Shown here piece by piece: positions 17,601 through 31,570 of a stretch of DNA of 64,000 nt. A model generated the notes under the pieces. The model was given only the letters and a program-made list of their open reading frames with translations, was not told where the DNA came from and searched no databases. The stretch's first letter is position 1. Every line of letters begins with the position of its first letter. Source of the stretch: Paratinospora sagittata (taxonomy: Eukaryota > Streptophyta > Magnoliopsida > Ranunculales > Menispermaceae); the NCBI GenBank assembly GCA_035771175.1, contig JAYMFD010001271.1, positions 1,426,001 through 1,490,000 of the forward strand, in the 5' to 3' direction. A program made the translations under genes and the position numbers.

Positions 17601-20600
17601 GCTATTGTTCTCGATTGCACGCTAATAGAAAGTCCGAAAAACTCGAGCTCTTTGGTATGTGTATATCGACTTAGATTAGCCCGCTAGAAGTCATTAGTGG
17701 GCGTTATACACAACCCAATAGCATGGTATCCAAGTTTGAGTTAGAAATCTCACATTTCTAACGAGAAAATCGTAAGCCCTTTCCCTCGCTCAATTTTTCT
17801 ATTCCTTGCACAGTTTTGACGAGGAATCGTAACTGAAATATTCTCCACTATCACATGGATGATGCCCACTGTATCCCACGGCCAAAACAACTTTAGATTA
17901 AACAATGTTTTGAATTCAAATCATTTCCTACTCTCTCGCTCTTTAACCTTGAATTGCTAATTTAATAAAACACCCATTCTCTAATTTTCAAAGATACAAC
18001 ACACACGATTTTTGCAAGTTAGACTGAGCATTCGAAAGAGTATTTCAAAAGAAGAAAGTCGTGATTCTTGCATTGCCAATAAATGCTTCGACCCGAATCA
18101 AAGTTGGAAACTATCTTGAAGATAACTTCATTGTTTAACAAGTTCTTCATTTTATCCCTTTTGTGCTGAGATTTTAAGAAGCAATTCATTATTATAAACT
18201 ATAAGTATGTGAAGCGTTCTCAGTAAGAGAACACAACACATCACCTATATAGTTTCTCTTAGAGCAACAACTAATCATCAAGAACACATCAAATTATAGC
18301 TATCAAAGTCTACAAAGATCAAGATCTAAGAACGAAGACATATCTCAATGCTAATGCGTTAGTTCAATCTTGGGTGTGTAGGATAACCTCTCGATCAATC
18401 TCAGCACGAAAACTCTTTAAATTGCAAAGTCTTCAATTTCACTTGGATTTAGTATTTGATTTTGGCAAAATATTTTTCGAAAGGTTTTAATCATAATTTC
18501 CATGAGTTTTGAATGATTTAAAAGTGTTTTGAGTCAATGGAATGGTTCTCAAGTGTTAAAATATTAATTTTTCCAAAATCGGGCTATCCACCACTTTGCC
18601 AAAATTTTACAAAAGGTAATCGCGCACTATCAGTGTTGATAGCACGCTGATAGGCTTGAATAATCAAAAATCAATTTTTCTGGAAAATTGCCTACAGCGC
18701 GCTATCCCTTTTGATAACTCGCTATAAAGTAGTTACCGTGATCTTTCGATTTTTACTAAAATGGGCAATAGCGTGCTATTGTTCTCGATTGCACGCTAAT
18801 AGAAAGTCCGAAAAACTCGAGCTCTTTGGTATGTGTATATCGACTTAGATTAGCCCGCTAGAAGTCATTAGTGGGCGTAATACACAACCCAATAGCATGG
18901 TATCCAAGTTTGAGTTAGAAATCTCACATTTCTAACGAGAAAATCGTAAGCCCTTTCCCTCGCTCAATTTTTCTATTCCTTGCATAGTTTTGACGGGGAA
19001 TCGTAACTGAAATATTCTCCACTAACACATGGATGATGCCCACTGTATCCCACGGCCAAAACAACTTTAGATTAAACAATGTTTTGAATTCAAATCATTT
19101 CCTACTCTCTTGCTCTTTAACCTGCAATTGCTAATTTAATAAAACACTCATTCTCTAATTTTCAAAGATACAACACACACGATTTTAGCAAGTTAGAGTG
19201 AGCTTTCGAAAGAGTATTTCAAAAGAAGAAAGTCGTGATTCTTGCATTGCCAATAAATGCTTCGACCCGAATCAAAGTTGGAAACTATCTTGAAGATAAC
19301 TTCATTGTTTAACAAGTTCTTCATTTTATCCCTTTTGTGCTGAGATTTTAAGAAGCAATTCATTATTATAAACTATAAGTATGTGAAGCGTTCTCAGTAA
19401 GAGAACACAACACATCACCTATATTCTTTCTCTTAGAGCTACAACTAATCATCAAGACCACATCAAATTATAGCTATCAAAGTCTACAAAGATCAAGATC
19501 TAAGAACGAAGACATATCTCAATTCTAATGCGCTACTTCAATCTTAGGTGTGTAGGGTAACCTCTCGATCAGTCTCTGCACGAAAACTCTTTAAATTGCA
19601 ATGTCTTCAATTCAACTTGGATTTAGTATTAGAATTTGACAAAATATTTTTCGAAAGGTTTTAATCATAATTTCCATGAGTTTTGAATGATTTAAAAGTG
19701 TTTTGAGTCAATGGAATGGTTCTTAAGTGTTAAAATATTTATTTTTTGAAAATCGGGCTATCCACCTCTTTGCCAAAATTTTACAAAAGGTAAATGCGCA
19801 CTATCAGTGTTGATAGCACGCTGATAGGCTTGAATAATCAAAAATCAATTTTTCTGGAAAATTACCTACAGTGCGCTATCCCTCGCTATCCCTTTTGATA
19901 ACTCGCTATAAAGTAGTTACCGTGATCTTTCGATTTTTCCTAAAATGGCCAATAGCGTGCTATAGGTCTCGATTGCACGCTAACGGAAAGTCCGAAAAAC
20001 TCGAGCTCTTTGGTATGTGTATATCGACTTAGATTAGCCCGCTAGAAGTCATTAGTGGGCGTAATACACAACCCAATAGCATGGTATCCAAGTTTGAGTT
20101 AGAAATCTCACATTTCTAACGAGAAAATCGTAAGCCCTTTCCCTCGCTCAATTTTTCTATTCCTTGCACAGTTTTGACGGGGAATCGTAACTGAAATATT
20201 CTCCCCTAACACATGGATGATGCCCACTGTATCCCACGGCCAAAACAACTTTAGATTAAACAATGTTTTGAATTCAAATCATTTCCTACTCTCTCGCTCT
20301 TTAACCTGCAATTGCTAATTTAATAAAACACTCATTCTCTAATTTTCAAAGATACAACACACACGATTTTAACAAGTTAGACTGAGCTTTTGAAAGAGTA
20401 TTTCAAAAGAAGAAAGTCGTGATTCTTGCATTGCCAATAAATGCTTCGACCCGAATCAAAGTTGGAAACTATCTTGAAGATAACTTCATTGTTTAACAAG
20501 TTCTTCATTTTATCCCTTTTGTGCTGAGATTTTAAGAAGCAATTCATTATTATAAACTATAAGTATGTGAAGCGTTCTCAGTAAGAGAACACAACACATC

Positions 20601-23284
20601 ACCTATATTCTTTCTCTTAGAGCTACAACTAATCATCAAGAACACATCAAATTATAGCTATCAAAGTCTACACGGATCAAGATTTAAGAACGAAGACATA
20701 TCTCAATGCTAATGCGTTAGTTCAATCTTAGGTGTGTAAGGTAACCTCTCGATCAATCTCAGCAAGAAAACTCTCTAAATTGCAAACTCTTCAATTTCAC
20801 TTGAATTTAGTATTTGATTTTGAGAAAATATTGTTCGAAAGGTTTTAATCATAATTTCAATGAGTTTTGAATGATTTAAAAGTGTTTTGAGTCAATGGAA
20901 TGGTTCTTAAGTGTTAAAATATTAATTTTTCCAAAATCGGGCTATCCACCACTTTGCCAAAATTTTACAAAAAGGTAATCGCGCACTATCAGTGTTGATA
21001 GCACGCTGATAGGCTTGAATAATCAAAAATCAATTTTTCTGGAAAATTGCTTACAGCGCGCTATCCCTCGCTATCCCTTTTGATAACTCGCTATAAAGTA
21101 GTTACCGTGATCTTTCGATTTTTACTAAAATAGGCAATAGCGTGCTACAGGTCTCGATTGCACGCTAACAGAAAGTCCGAAAAACTCGAGCTCTTTGGTA
21201 TGTGTATATCGACTTAGAATAGCCCGCTATAAGTCATTAGTGGGCGTGATACACAACCCAATTGCATGGTATCCAAGTTTGAGTTAGAAATCTCACATTT
21301 TTAACGAGAAAATCGTAACCCCTTTCCCTCGCTCGATTTTTCTATTTCTTGCACAGTTTTGACGGGGAATCGTAACTGAAATATCCTCCACTAACACATG
21401 GATGATGCCCACTCTATCGCACGGCCAAAACAACTTTAGATTAAACAATGTTTTGATTTCAAATCATTTCCTACTCTCTTGCTCTTTAACCTGCAATTGC
21501 TAATTTAATAAAACACTCATTCTCTAATTTTGAAAGATAGAACACACACGATTTATGCAAGTTAGACTTAGCTTTCCAAAGAGTATTTCAAAAGAAGAAA
21601 GTCGTGATTCTTGCATTGCCCATAAATGCTTCGACCCGAATCAAAGTTGGAAACTGTCTTGAAGATAACTTCACTGTTTAACAAGTTCTTCATTTTATCC
21701 CTTTTGTGCTGAGATTTTAAGAAGCAATTCATTGTTTTAAACTATAAGTATGTGAAGCATTCTCAGTAAGAGAACACAACACATGACCTATATTCTTTCT
21801 CTTAGAGCTACAACTAATCATCAACAACACATCAAAGTATAGCTATCAAAGTCTACAAAGATCAAGCTCTAAGAACAAAGACATATCTCAATGCTAATGC
21901 GTTAGTTCAATCTTAGGTGTGTTGGGTAACCTCTCGATCAATCTCAGCACTAAACGTCTTTAAATTGCAAAGTCTTCAATTTCAGTTGGATTTAGTATTC
22001 GATTTTGACAAAATATTTTTTGAAAGGTTTTAATCATAATTTCCATGAGTTTTGAATGATTTAAAAGTGTTTTGAGTCAATGAAATGGTTCTTAAGTGTT
22101 AAAATATTAATTTTTCCAAAATCGGGCTATCCACCACTTTGCCAAAATTTTACAAAAGGTAATCGCGCACTATCAGTGTTGATAGCACGCTGATAGGCTT
22201 GAATAATCAAAAATCAATTTTTCTGGAAAATTGCCTACAGCGCGCTATCCCTCGCTATCCCTTTTGATAACCAGCTATAAAGTAGTTACCGTGATCTTTT
22301 GATTTTTACTAAAACGGGCAATAGCGTGCTATAGGTCTCGATTGCACGCTAACAGAACCTCCGAAAAACTCGAGCTCTTTGGTATCTGTATAACGACTTA
22401 GAATAGCCCGCTATAAGTCATTAGTGGGCGTGATACACAACCCAATTGCATGGTACCCAAGTTTGAGTTAGAAATCTCACATTTTTAATGAGAAAATCGT
22501 AAGCCCTTTCCCTCGCTCGATTTTTCTTTTCCTTGCACAGTTTTGACGGGGAATCGTAACTGAAATATTCTTCACTAACACATGGATGATGCCCACTGTA
22601 TCGCAAGGCCAAAACAACTTTAGATTAAACAATGTTTTGAATTCAAATCATTTCCTACTCTCTTGCTCTTTAACCTGCAATTGCTAATTTAATAAAACAC
22701 TCATTCTCTAATTTTGAAAGATAGAACACACGATTTATGCAAGTTAGACTTAGCTTTCCAAAGAGTATTTCAAAAGAAGAAAGTCGTGATTCTTGCATTG
22801 CCAATAAATGCTTCGACCCGAATCAAAGTTGGAAACTGTCTTGAAGATAACTTCACTGTTTAACAAGTTCTTCATTTTATCCCTTTTGTGCTGAGATTTT
22901 AAGAAGCAATTCATTGTTTTAAACTATAAGTATGTGAAGCATTCTCAGTAAGAGAACACAACACATGACCTATATTCTTTCTCTTAGAGCTACAACTAAT
23001 CATCAACAACACATCAAAGTATAGCTATCATAGTCTACAAAGATCAAGCTCTAAGAACAAAGACATATCTCAATGCTAATGCGTTAGTTCAATCTTAGGT
23101 GTGTTGGGTAACCTCTCGATCAATCTCAGCACGAAACGTCTTTAAATTGCAAAGTCTTCCATTTCAATTCGATTTAGTATTCGATTTTGACAAAATATTT
23201 TTTGAAAGGTTTTAATCATAATTTCCATGAGTTTTGAATTATTTAAAAGTGTTTTGAGTCAATGGAATGGTTCTAAAGTGTTAA
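14647..23284 (+). repeat. Satellite array, second block, 1184/1174-bp monomers
   Basis: Monomers start at 14648, 15831, 17015, 18189, 19363, 20547, 21732 and 22914. Spacings are 1183, 1184, 1174, 1174, 1184, 1185 and 1182. The two 1174-bp units (17015 and 18189) lack one CGCTATCCCT decamer and are close relatives of each other, sharing GCTATTGTTCTCGATT and CCCGCTAGAAGTC. The units from 21732 and 22914 also resemble each other (both have CATCAACAACACATCAAAGTAT and GTGTGTTGGG). No gene is supportable. Confidence 0.95.
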
Positions 23285-26200
23285 AATATTAATTTTTCCA
23301 AAATCGGGCTATCCACCACTTTGCCAAAATTTTACAAAAAGGTAATCGCGCACTATCAGTGTTGATAGCACGCTGATAGGCTTGAATAATCAAAAATCAA
23401 GTTTTCTGGAAAATTGCCTACAGCGCGCTATCCCTCGCTATCCCTTTTGATAACTCGCTATAAAGTAGTTACCGTGATCTTCTGATTTTAACTAAAATGG
23501 GCAATAGCGTGCTATAGGTCTCGGCTGCACGCTACCAGAAAGTCCAAAAAACTCGAGCTCTTTGGTATGTGTATATCAACTTAGAATAGCCCGCTATAAG
23601 TCATTAGTGGGCGTGATACACAACCCAATTGCATGGTATCCAAGTTTGAGTTAGAATTCTCACATTTTTAACGAGAAAATCGTAAGCCCTTTCCCTCGCT
23701 CGATTTTTCTATTCTTTGCACAGTTTTGACGGGGAATCGTAACTGAAATATTCTCTACTAACACATGGATGATGCCCCAGTATCGCACGGCCAAAACAAC
23801 TTTAGATTAAACAATGTTTTGAATTCAAATCATTTCCTACTCTCTTGCTCTTTAACCTGCAATTGCTAATTTAATAAAACACTCATTCTCTAATTTTCAA
23901 AGATACAACACACACGATTTTTGCAAGTTAGACTGAGCTTTCCAAAGAGTATTTCAAAAGAAGAAAGTCGTGATTCTTGCATTGCCAATAAACGCTTCGA
24001 CCCGAATCAAAGTTGGAAACTGTCTTGAAGATAACTTCACTGTTTAACAAGTTCTTCATTTTATCCCTTTTGTGCTGAGATTTTAAGAACAATTCATTGT
24101 TTTAAACTGTAAGTATGTGAAGCGTTCTCAGTAAGAGAACACAACACATCACCTATATTCTTTCTCTTAGACCTACAACTAATCATCAAGAACACATCAA
24201 ATTATAGCTATCAAAGTCTACAAAGATCAATCTCTAAGAACGAAGACATATCTTAATGCTAATGCGTTAGTTCAGTCTTAGGTTTGTAGGGTAACCTCTC
24301 GATCAATCTCTGCACGAAACGTCTTTAAATTGCAAAGTCTTCAATTTCACTTGGATTTAGTATTTGATTTTGACAAAATATTTTTTAAAAGGTTTTAATC
24401 ATAATTTTCATGAGTTTTGAATGATTTAAAAGCGTTTTGATTCAATGGAATGGTTCTTAAGTGTTAAAATATTAATTTTTCCAAAATCGGTCTATCCACC
24501 ACTTTTCCAAAATTTTACAAAAGGTAATCGCACACTATCAGTGTTGATAGCACGCTGATAGGGTTGAATAATCAAAAATCAATTTTTCTGGAAAATTGCC
24601 TACAGCGCGCTATCCCTCGCTATCCCTTTTGATAACTCGCTATAAAGTAGTTAGCGTGATCTTTTGATTTTTACTAAAATGGGCAATAGCGTGCTATAGG
24701 TCTCGATTGCACGCTAACAGAAAGTCCAAAAAACTCGAGCTCTTTGGTATCTGTATATCGACTTAGAATAGCCCGCTATAAGTCATTAGTGGGCGTGATA
24801 CACAACCCAATTGCATGGTATCCAAGTTTTTGTTAGAAATCTCACATTTTTAACGAGAAAATCGTAAGCCCTTTCCCTCGCTCGAGTTTTCTATTCCTTG
24901 CACAGTTTTGACGGGGAATCGTAACTGAAATATTCTCCACTAACACAAGGATGATGCCCACTGTATCGCACGACCAAAACAACTTTAGATTAAACAATGT
25001 TTTGAATTCAAATCATTTCCTACTCTCTTGCTCTTTAACCTGCAATTGCTAATTTAATAAAACAATCATTCTCTAATTTTCAAATATACAACACACACGA
25101 ATTTTGCAAGTTAGACTGAGCTTTCCAAAGAGTATTTCAAAAGAAGAAAGTCGTGATTCTTGCATTGCCAATAAATGCTTCGACCCGTATCAAAGTTGGA
25201 AACTGTCTTGAAGATAACTTCACTGTTTAACAAGTTCTTCATTTTATCCCTTTTGTGCTGAGATTTTAAGAAGCAATTCATTGTTTTAAACTGTAAGTAT
25301 GTGAAGCGTTCTCAGTAAGAGAACACAACACATCACCTATATTCTTTCTCTTAGAGCTACAACTAATCATCAAGAACACATCAAATTATAGCTATCAAAG
25401 TCTACAAAGATCAAGCTCTAAGAACAATGACATATCTCAATGCTAATGCGTTAGTTCAATCTTAGGTGTGTAGGGTAACCTCTCGATCAATCTCAGCACG
25501 AAAACTCTCTAAATTTCAAAGTCTTCAATTTCAATTGGATTTCGTATTTGATTTTGACAAAATATTTTTCGAAAGGTTTTAATCATAATTTCCATGAGTT
25601 TTGAATTATTTAAAAGTGTTTTGAGTCAATGGAATGGTTCTTAAGTGTTAAAATATTAATTTTTCCAAAATCGGGCTATCCGCCACTTTGCCAAAATTTT
25701 ACAAAAGGTAATCGCGCACTATCAATGTTGATAGCACGCTGATAGGCTTGAATAATCAAAAATCAATTTTTCTGGAAAATTGCCTACAGCACGCTATCCC
25801 TCGCTATCCCTTTTGATAATTCGCTATAAAGTAGTTAGCGTGATCTTTTGATTTTTACTAAAATGGGCAATAGCGTGTTGTAGGTCTCGATTGCACGCTA
25901 ACAGAAAGTCCAAAAAACTCTAGCTCTTTGGTATGTGTATATCGACTTAGAATAGCCCGCTATAAGTCATTAGTGGGCGTGATACACAACCCAATTGCAT
26001 GGTATCCAAGTTTGAGTTAGAAATCTCACATTTTTAACGAGAAAATCGTAAGCCTTTTCCCTCGCTCGATTTTTCTATTCCTTGCACAGTTTTGACGGGG
26101 AATTGTAACTGAAATATTCTCCACTAACACATGGATGATGCGCACTGTATTACACAGCCAAAACAACTTTAGATTAAACGATGTTTTGACTTCAAATCAT

Positions 26201-29200
26201 TTCCTACTCTCTTGCTCTTTAATCTGCAATTGCTAACTTAATAAAACACTCATTCTCTAATTTTCAAAGATACAACACACACGATTTTTGCAAGTTAGAC
26301 TGAGCTTTCCAAAGAGTATTTCAAAAGAAGAAAGTCGTGATTCTTGCATTGCCAATAAATGCTTCGACACGAATCAAAGTTGGAAACTGTCTTGAAGATA
26401 ACTTCACTGTTTAACAAGTTCTTCATTTTATCCCTTTTGTGCTGAGATTTTAAGAAGCAGTTCATTGTTTTAAACTGTAAGTATGTGAAGCGTTCTCAGT
26501 AAGAGAACACAACACATCACCTATATTCTTTCTTTTAGAGCTACAACTAATCATCAAGAACACATCAAATTATAGCTATGAAAGTCTACAAAGATCAAGC
26601 TCTAAGAACGAAGACATATCTCAATGCTAATGCATTAGTTCAATCTTAGGTGTGTAGGGTAACCTCTCGATCAATCTCAGCACAAAACGTCTTTAAATTG
26701 CAAAGTCTTCAATTTCACTTGGATTTAGTATTTGATTTTGACAAAATATTGTTTAAAAGGTTTTAATCATAATTTCCATGAGTTTTGAATGATTTAAAAG
26801 TGTTTTGATTCAATGGAATGGTTCTTAAGTGTTAAAATATTAATTTTTCCAAAATCGAGCTATCCACCACTTTGCCAAAATTTTACAAAAGGTAATCGCC
26901 CACTATCAATGTTGATAGCACACTGATAGGCTTGAATAATCAAAAATCAATTTTTCTGGAAAATTGCCTACGGCGCGGTATCCCTCGCTATCCCTTTTGA
27001 TAACTCGCTATAAAGTAGTTACCGTGATCTTTTGATTTTTACTAAAATGGGCAATAGCGTGTTATAGGTCTCGATTGCACGCTAACAGAAAGTCCGAAAA
27101 ACTCGAGCTCTTTGGTATGTGTATATCGACTTAGAATAGCCCGCTCTAAGTCATTAGTGGGCGTGATACACAACCCAACGGCATGGTATCCAAGTTTGAG
27201 TTAGAAATCTCACATTTTTAACGAGAAAATCGTAAGCCCTTTCCCTCGCTCGATTTTTCTATTCCTTGCACAGTTTTGACGGGGAATTGTAACTGAAATA
27301 TTCTCCACTAACACATGGATGATGCGCACTGTATTACACAGCCAAAACAACTTTAGATTAAACGATGTTTTGACTTCAAATCATTTCCTACTCTCTTGCT
27401 CTTTAATCTGCAATTGCTAACTTAATAAAACACTCATTCTCTAATTTTCAAAGATACAACACACACGATTTTTGCAAGTTAGACTTAGCTTTCCAAAGAG
27501 TATTTCAAAAGAAGAAAGTCGTGATTCTTGCATTGCCAATAAATGCTTCGACACGAATCAAAGTTGGAAACTGTCTTGAAGATAACTTCATTGTTTAACA
27601 AGTTCTTCATTTTATCCCTTTTGTGCTGAGATTTTAAGAAGCAGTTCATTGTTTGAAACTGTAAGTATGTGAAGCGTTCTCAGGAAGAGAACACAACACA
27701 TCGCCTATATTCTTTCTCTTAGAGCTACAACTAATCATCAAGAACACATCAAATTACAGCTATCAAAGTCTACAAAGATCAAGCTCTAAGAACGAAGACA
27801 TATCTCAATGCTAATGCGTTAGTTCAATCTTAGGTGTGTTGGGTAACCTCTCGATCAATCTCAGCACGAAACGTCTTTAAATTGCAAAGTCTTCAATTTC
27901 ACTTGGATTTAGTATTTGATTTTGACAAAATATTGTTTAAAAGGTTTTAATCATAATTTCCATGAGTTTTGAATGATTTAAAAGTGTTTTGATTCAATGA
28001 AATGGTTCTTAAGTGTTAAAATATTAATTTTTCCAAAATCGGGCTATCCACCACTTTGCCAAAATTTTACAAAAGGTAATCGCGCACTATCAGTGTTGAT
28101 AGCACGCTGATAGGCTTGAATAATCAAAAATCAATTTTTCTGAAAAATTGCCTACAGCGCGGTATCCCTCGCTATCCCTTTTGATAACTCGCTATAAATT
28201 AGTTACCGTGATCTTTTGATTTTTACTAAAATGGGCAATAGCGTGTTATAGGTCTCGATTGCACGCTAACAGAAAGTCCGAAAAACTCGAGCTCTTTGGT
28301 ATGTGTATATCGACTTAGAATAGCCCGCTATAAGTCATTAGTGGGCGTGATACACAACCCAACTGCATGGTATCCAAGTTTGAGTTAGAAATCTCACATT
28401 TTTAACGAGAAAATCGTAAGCCCTTTCCCTCGCTAGATTTTTCTATTCCTTGCACAGTTTTGACGGGGAATCGTAACTGAAATATTCTCCACTAACACAT
28501 GGACGATGCCCACTGTATCGCACGGCCAAAACAACTTTAGATTAAACAATGTTTTGAATTCAAATCATTTCCTACTCTCTTGCTCTTTAACCTGCAATTG
28601 CTAATTTAATAAAACACTCATTCTCTAATTTTCAAAGATACAACACACACGATTTTTGCAAGTTAGACTGAGCTTTCCAAAGAGTATTTCAAAAGAAGAA
28701 AGTCGTGATTCTTGCATTGCCAATAAATGCTTCGACACGAATCAAAGTTTGAACTGTCTTGAAGATAACTTCACTGTTTAACAAGTTCTTCATTTTATCC
28801 CTTTTGTGCTGAGATTTTAAGAAGTAGTTCATTGTTTTAAACTGTAAGTATGTGAAGCGTTCTCAGTAAGAGAACACAACACATCACCTATATTCTTTCT
28901 CTTAGAGCTACAACTAATCATCAAGAACACATCAAATTATAGCTATCAAAGTCTACAAAGATCAAGCTCTAAGAACGAAGACATATCTCAATGCTAATGC
29001 GTTAGTTCAATCTTAGGTGTGTAGGGTAACGTCTCGATCAATCTCAGCACGAAACGTCTTTAAATTGCAAAGTCTTCAATTTCACTTGGATTTGGTATTT
29101 GATTTTGACAAAATATTTTTTAAAAGGTTTTAATCATAATTTCCATGAGTTTTGAATGATTTAAAAGTGTTTTGATTCAATGGAATGGTTCTTAAGTGTT

Positions 29201-31570
29201 AAAATATTAATTTTTCCAAAATCGGGCTATCCACCACTTTGCCAAAATTTTACAAAAGGTACTCGCGCACTATCAGTGTTGATAGCACGCTGATAGGCTT
29301 GAATAATCAAAAATCAATTTTTCTGGAAAATTGCCTCCAGCGCGGTATCCCTCGCTATCCTTTTTGATAACTCGCTATAAAGTAGTTACCGTGATCTTTT
29401 GATTTTTACTAAAATGGGCAATAGCGTGTTATAGGTCTCGATTGCACGCTAACAGAAAGTCCGAAAAACTCGAGCTCTTTGGTATGTGTATATCGACTTA
29501 GAATAGCCCGCTATAAGTCATTAGTGGGCGTGATACACAACCCAACTGCATGGTATCCAAGTTTGAGTTAGAAATCTCACATTTTTTACGAGAAAATCGT
29601 AAGCCCTTTCCCTCGCTCGATTTTTCTATTCCTTGCACAGTTTTGACGGGGAATCGTAACAGAAATATTCTCCACTAACACATGGACAATGCCCACTGTA
29701 TCGCACGGCCAAAACAACTTTAGATTAAACAATGTTTTGAATTCAAATCATTTCCTACTCTCTTGCTCTTTAACCTGCAATTGCTAATTTAATAAAACAC
29801 TCATTCTCTAATTTTCAAAGATACAACACACACGATTTTTGCAAGTTAGACTGAGCTTTCCAAAGAGTATTTCAAAAGAAGAAAGTCGTGATTCTTGCAT
29901 TGCCAATAAATGCTTCGACACGAATCAAAGTTTGAACTGTCTTGAAGATAACTTCACTGTTTAACAAGTTCTTCATTTTATCCCTTTTGTGCTGAGATTT
30001 TAAGAAGTAGTTCATTGTTTTAAACTGTAAGTATGTGAAGCGTTCTCAGTAAGAGAACACAACACATCACCTATATTCTTTCTCTTAGAGCTACAACTAA
30101 TCATCAAGAACACATCAAATTATAGCTATCAAAGTCTACAAAGATCAAGCTCTAAGAACGAAGACATATCTCAATGCTAATGCGTTAGTTCAATCTTAGG
30201 TGTGTAGGGTAACGTCTCGATCAATCTCAGCACGAAACGTCTTTAAATTGCAAAGTCTTCAATTTCACTTGGATTTGGTATTTGATTTTGACAAAATATT
30301 TTTTAAAAGGTTTTAATCATAATTTCCATGAGTTTTGAATGATTTAAAAGTGTTTTGATTCAATGGAATGGTTCTTAAGTGTTAAAATATTAATTTTTCC
30401 AAAATCGGGCTATCCACCACTTTGCCAAAATTTTACAAAAGGTACTCGCGCACTATCAGTGTTGATAGCACGCTGATAGGCTTGAATAATCAAAAATCAA
30501 TTTTTCTGGAAAATTGCCTCCAGCGCGGTATCCCTCGCTATCCTTTTTGATAACTCGCTATAAAGTAGTTACCGTGATCTTTTGATTTTTACTAAAATGG
30601 GCAATAGCGTGTTATAGGTCTCGATTGCACGCTAACAGAAAGTCCGAAAAACTCGAGCTCTTTGGTATGTGTATATCGACTTAGAATAGCCCGCTATAAG
30701 TCATTAGTGGGCGTGATACACAACCCAACTGCATGGTATCCAAGTTTGAGTTAGAAATCTCACATTTTTTACGAGAAAATCGTAAGCCCTTTCCCTCGCT
30801 CGATTTTTCTATTCCTTGCACAGTTTTGACGGGGAATCGTAACAGAAATATTCTCCACTAACACATGGACGATGCCCACTGTATCGCACGGCCAAAACAA
30901 CTTTAGATTAAACAATGTTTTGAATTCAAATCATTTCCTACTCTCTTGCTCTTTAACCTGCAATTGCTAATTTAATAAAACACTCATTCTCTAATTTTCA
31001 AAGATACAACACACACGATTTTTGCAAGTTAGACTGAGCTTTCCAAAGAGTATTTCAAAAGAAGAAAGTCGTGATTCTTGCATTGCCAATAAATGCTTCG
31101 ACACGAATCAAAGTTGGAAACTGTCTTGAAGATAACTTCATTGTTTAACAAGTTCTTCATTTTATCCCTTTTGTGCTGAGATTTTAAGAAGCAGTTCATT
31201 GTTTGAAACTGTAAGTATGTGAAGCGTTCTCAGTAAGAGAACACAACACATCACCTATATTCTTTCTCTTAGAGCTACAACTAATCATCAAGAACACATC
31301 AAATTATAGCTATCAAAGTCTACAAAGATCAAGCTCTAAGAACGAAGACAAATCTCAATGCTAATGCGTTAGTTCAATCTTAGGTGTGTTGGGTAACCTC
31401 TCGATCAATCTCAGCACGAAACGTCCTTAAATTGCAAAGTCTTCAATTTCACTTGGATTTAGTATTTGATTTTGACAAAATATTGTTTAAAAGGTTTTAA
31501 TCATAATTTCCATGAGTTTTGAATGATTTAAAAGTGTTTTGATTCAATGGAATGGTTCTTAAGTGTTAAA
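23285..31570 (+). repeat. Satellite segmental duplication, copy 1 (8286 bp)
   Basis: Monomer starts lie at 24097, 25281, 26465, 27649, 28832, 30015 and 31199. Private variants recur exactly 8286 bp downstream: TCTTAGACCTAC and CAATCTCTAAG in the 24097 unit, AGAACAATGACATATC in the 25281 unit, AGCTATGAAAG and TGCATTAGTT in the 26465 unit, CAGGAAGAG and CATCGCC in the 27649 unit, and GTAACGTCTCG in the 28832 unit. The left border is near 23285, because immediately upstream the two regions differ (GAATTATTT versus GAATGATTT, TCTAAAG versus TCTTAAG). Coding content: none found. Confidence 0.85.
28430..30850 (+). repeat. Near-perfect 1183-bp tandem duplicate within the satellite
   Basis: The units starting at 28832 and 30015 share rare variants at 1183-bp spacing (CAAAGTTTGAACTG at about 28745 and 29928, GAAGTAGTTC, GTAACGTCTCG, GGTACTCGCGC, TATCCTTTTTG). 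One of the few differences I saw is GGACAATGCC versus GGACGATGCC. The second copy of the 8.3-kb block has only one such unit, so this duplication is younger than that block or was lost from the other copy. Confidence 0.8.
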
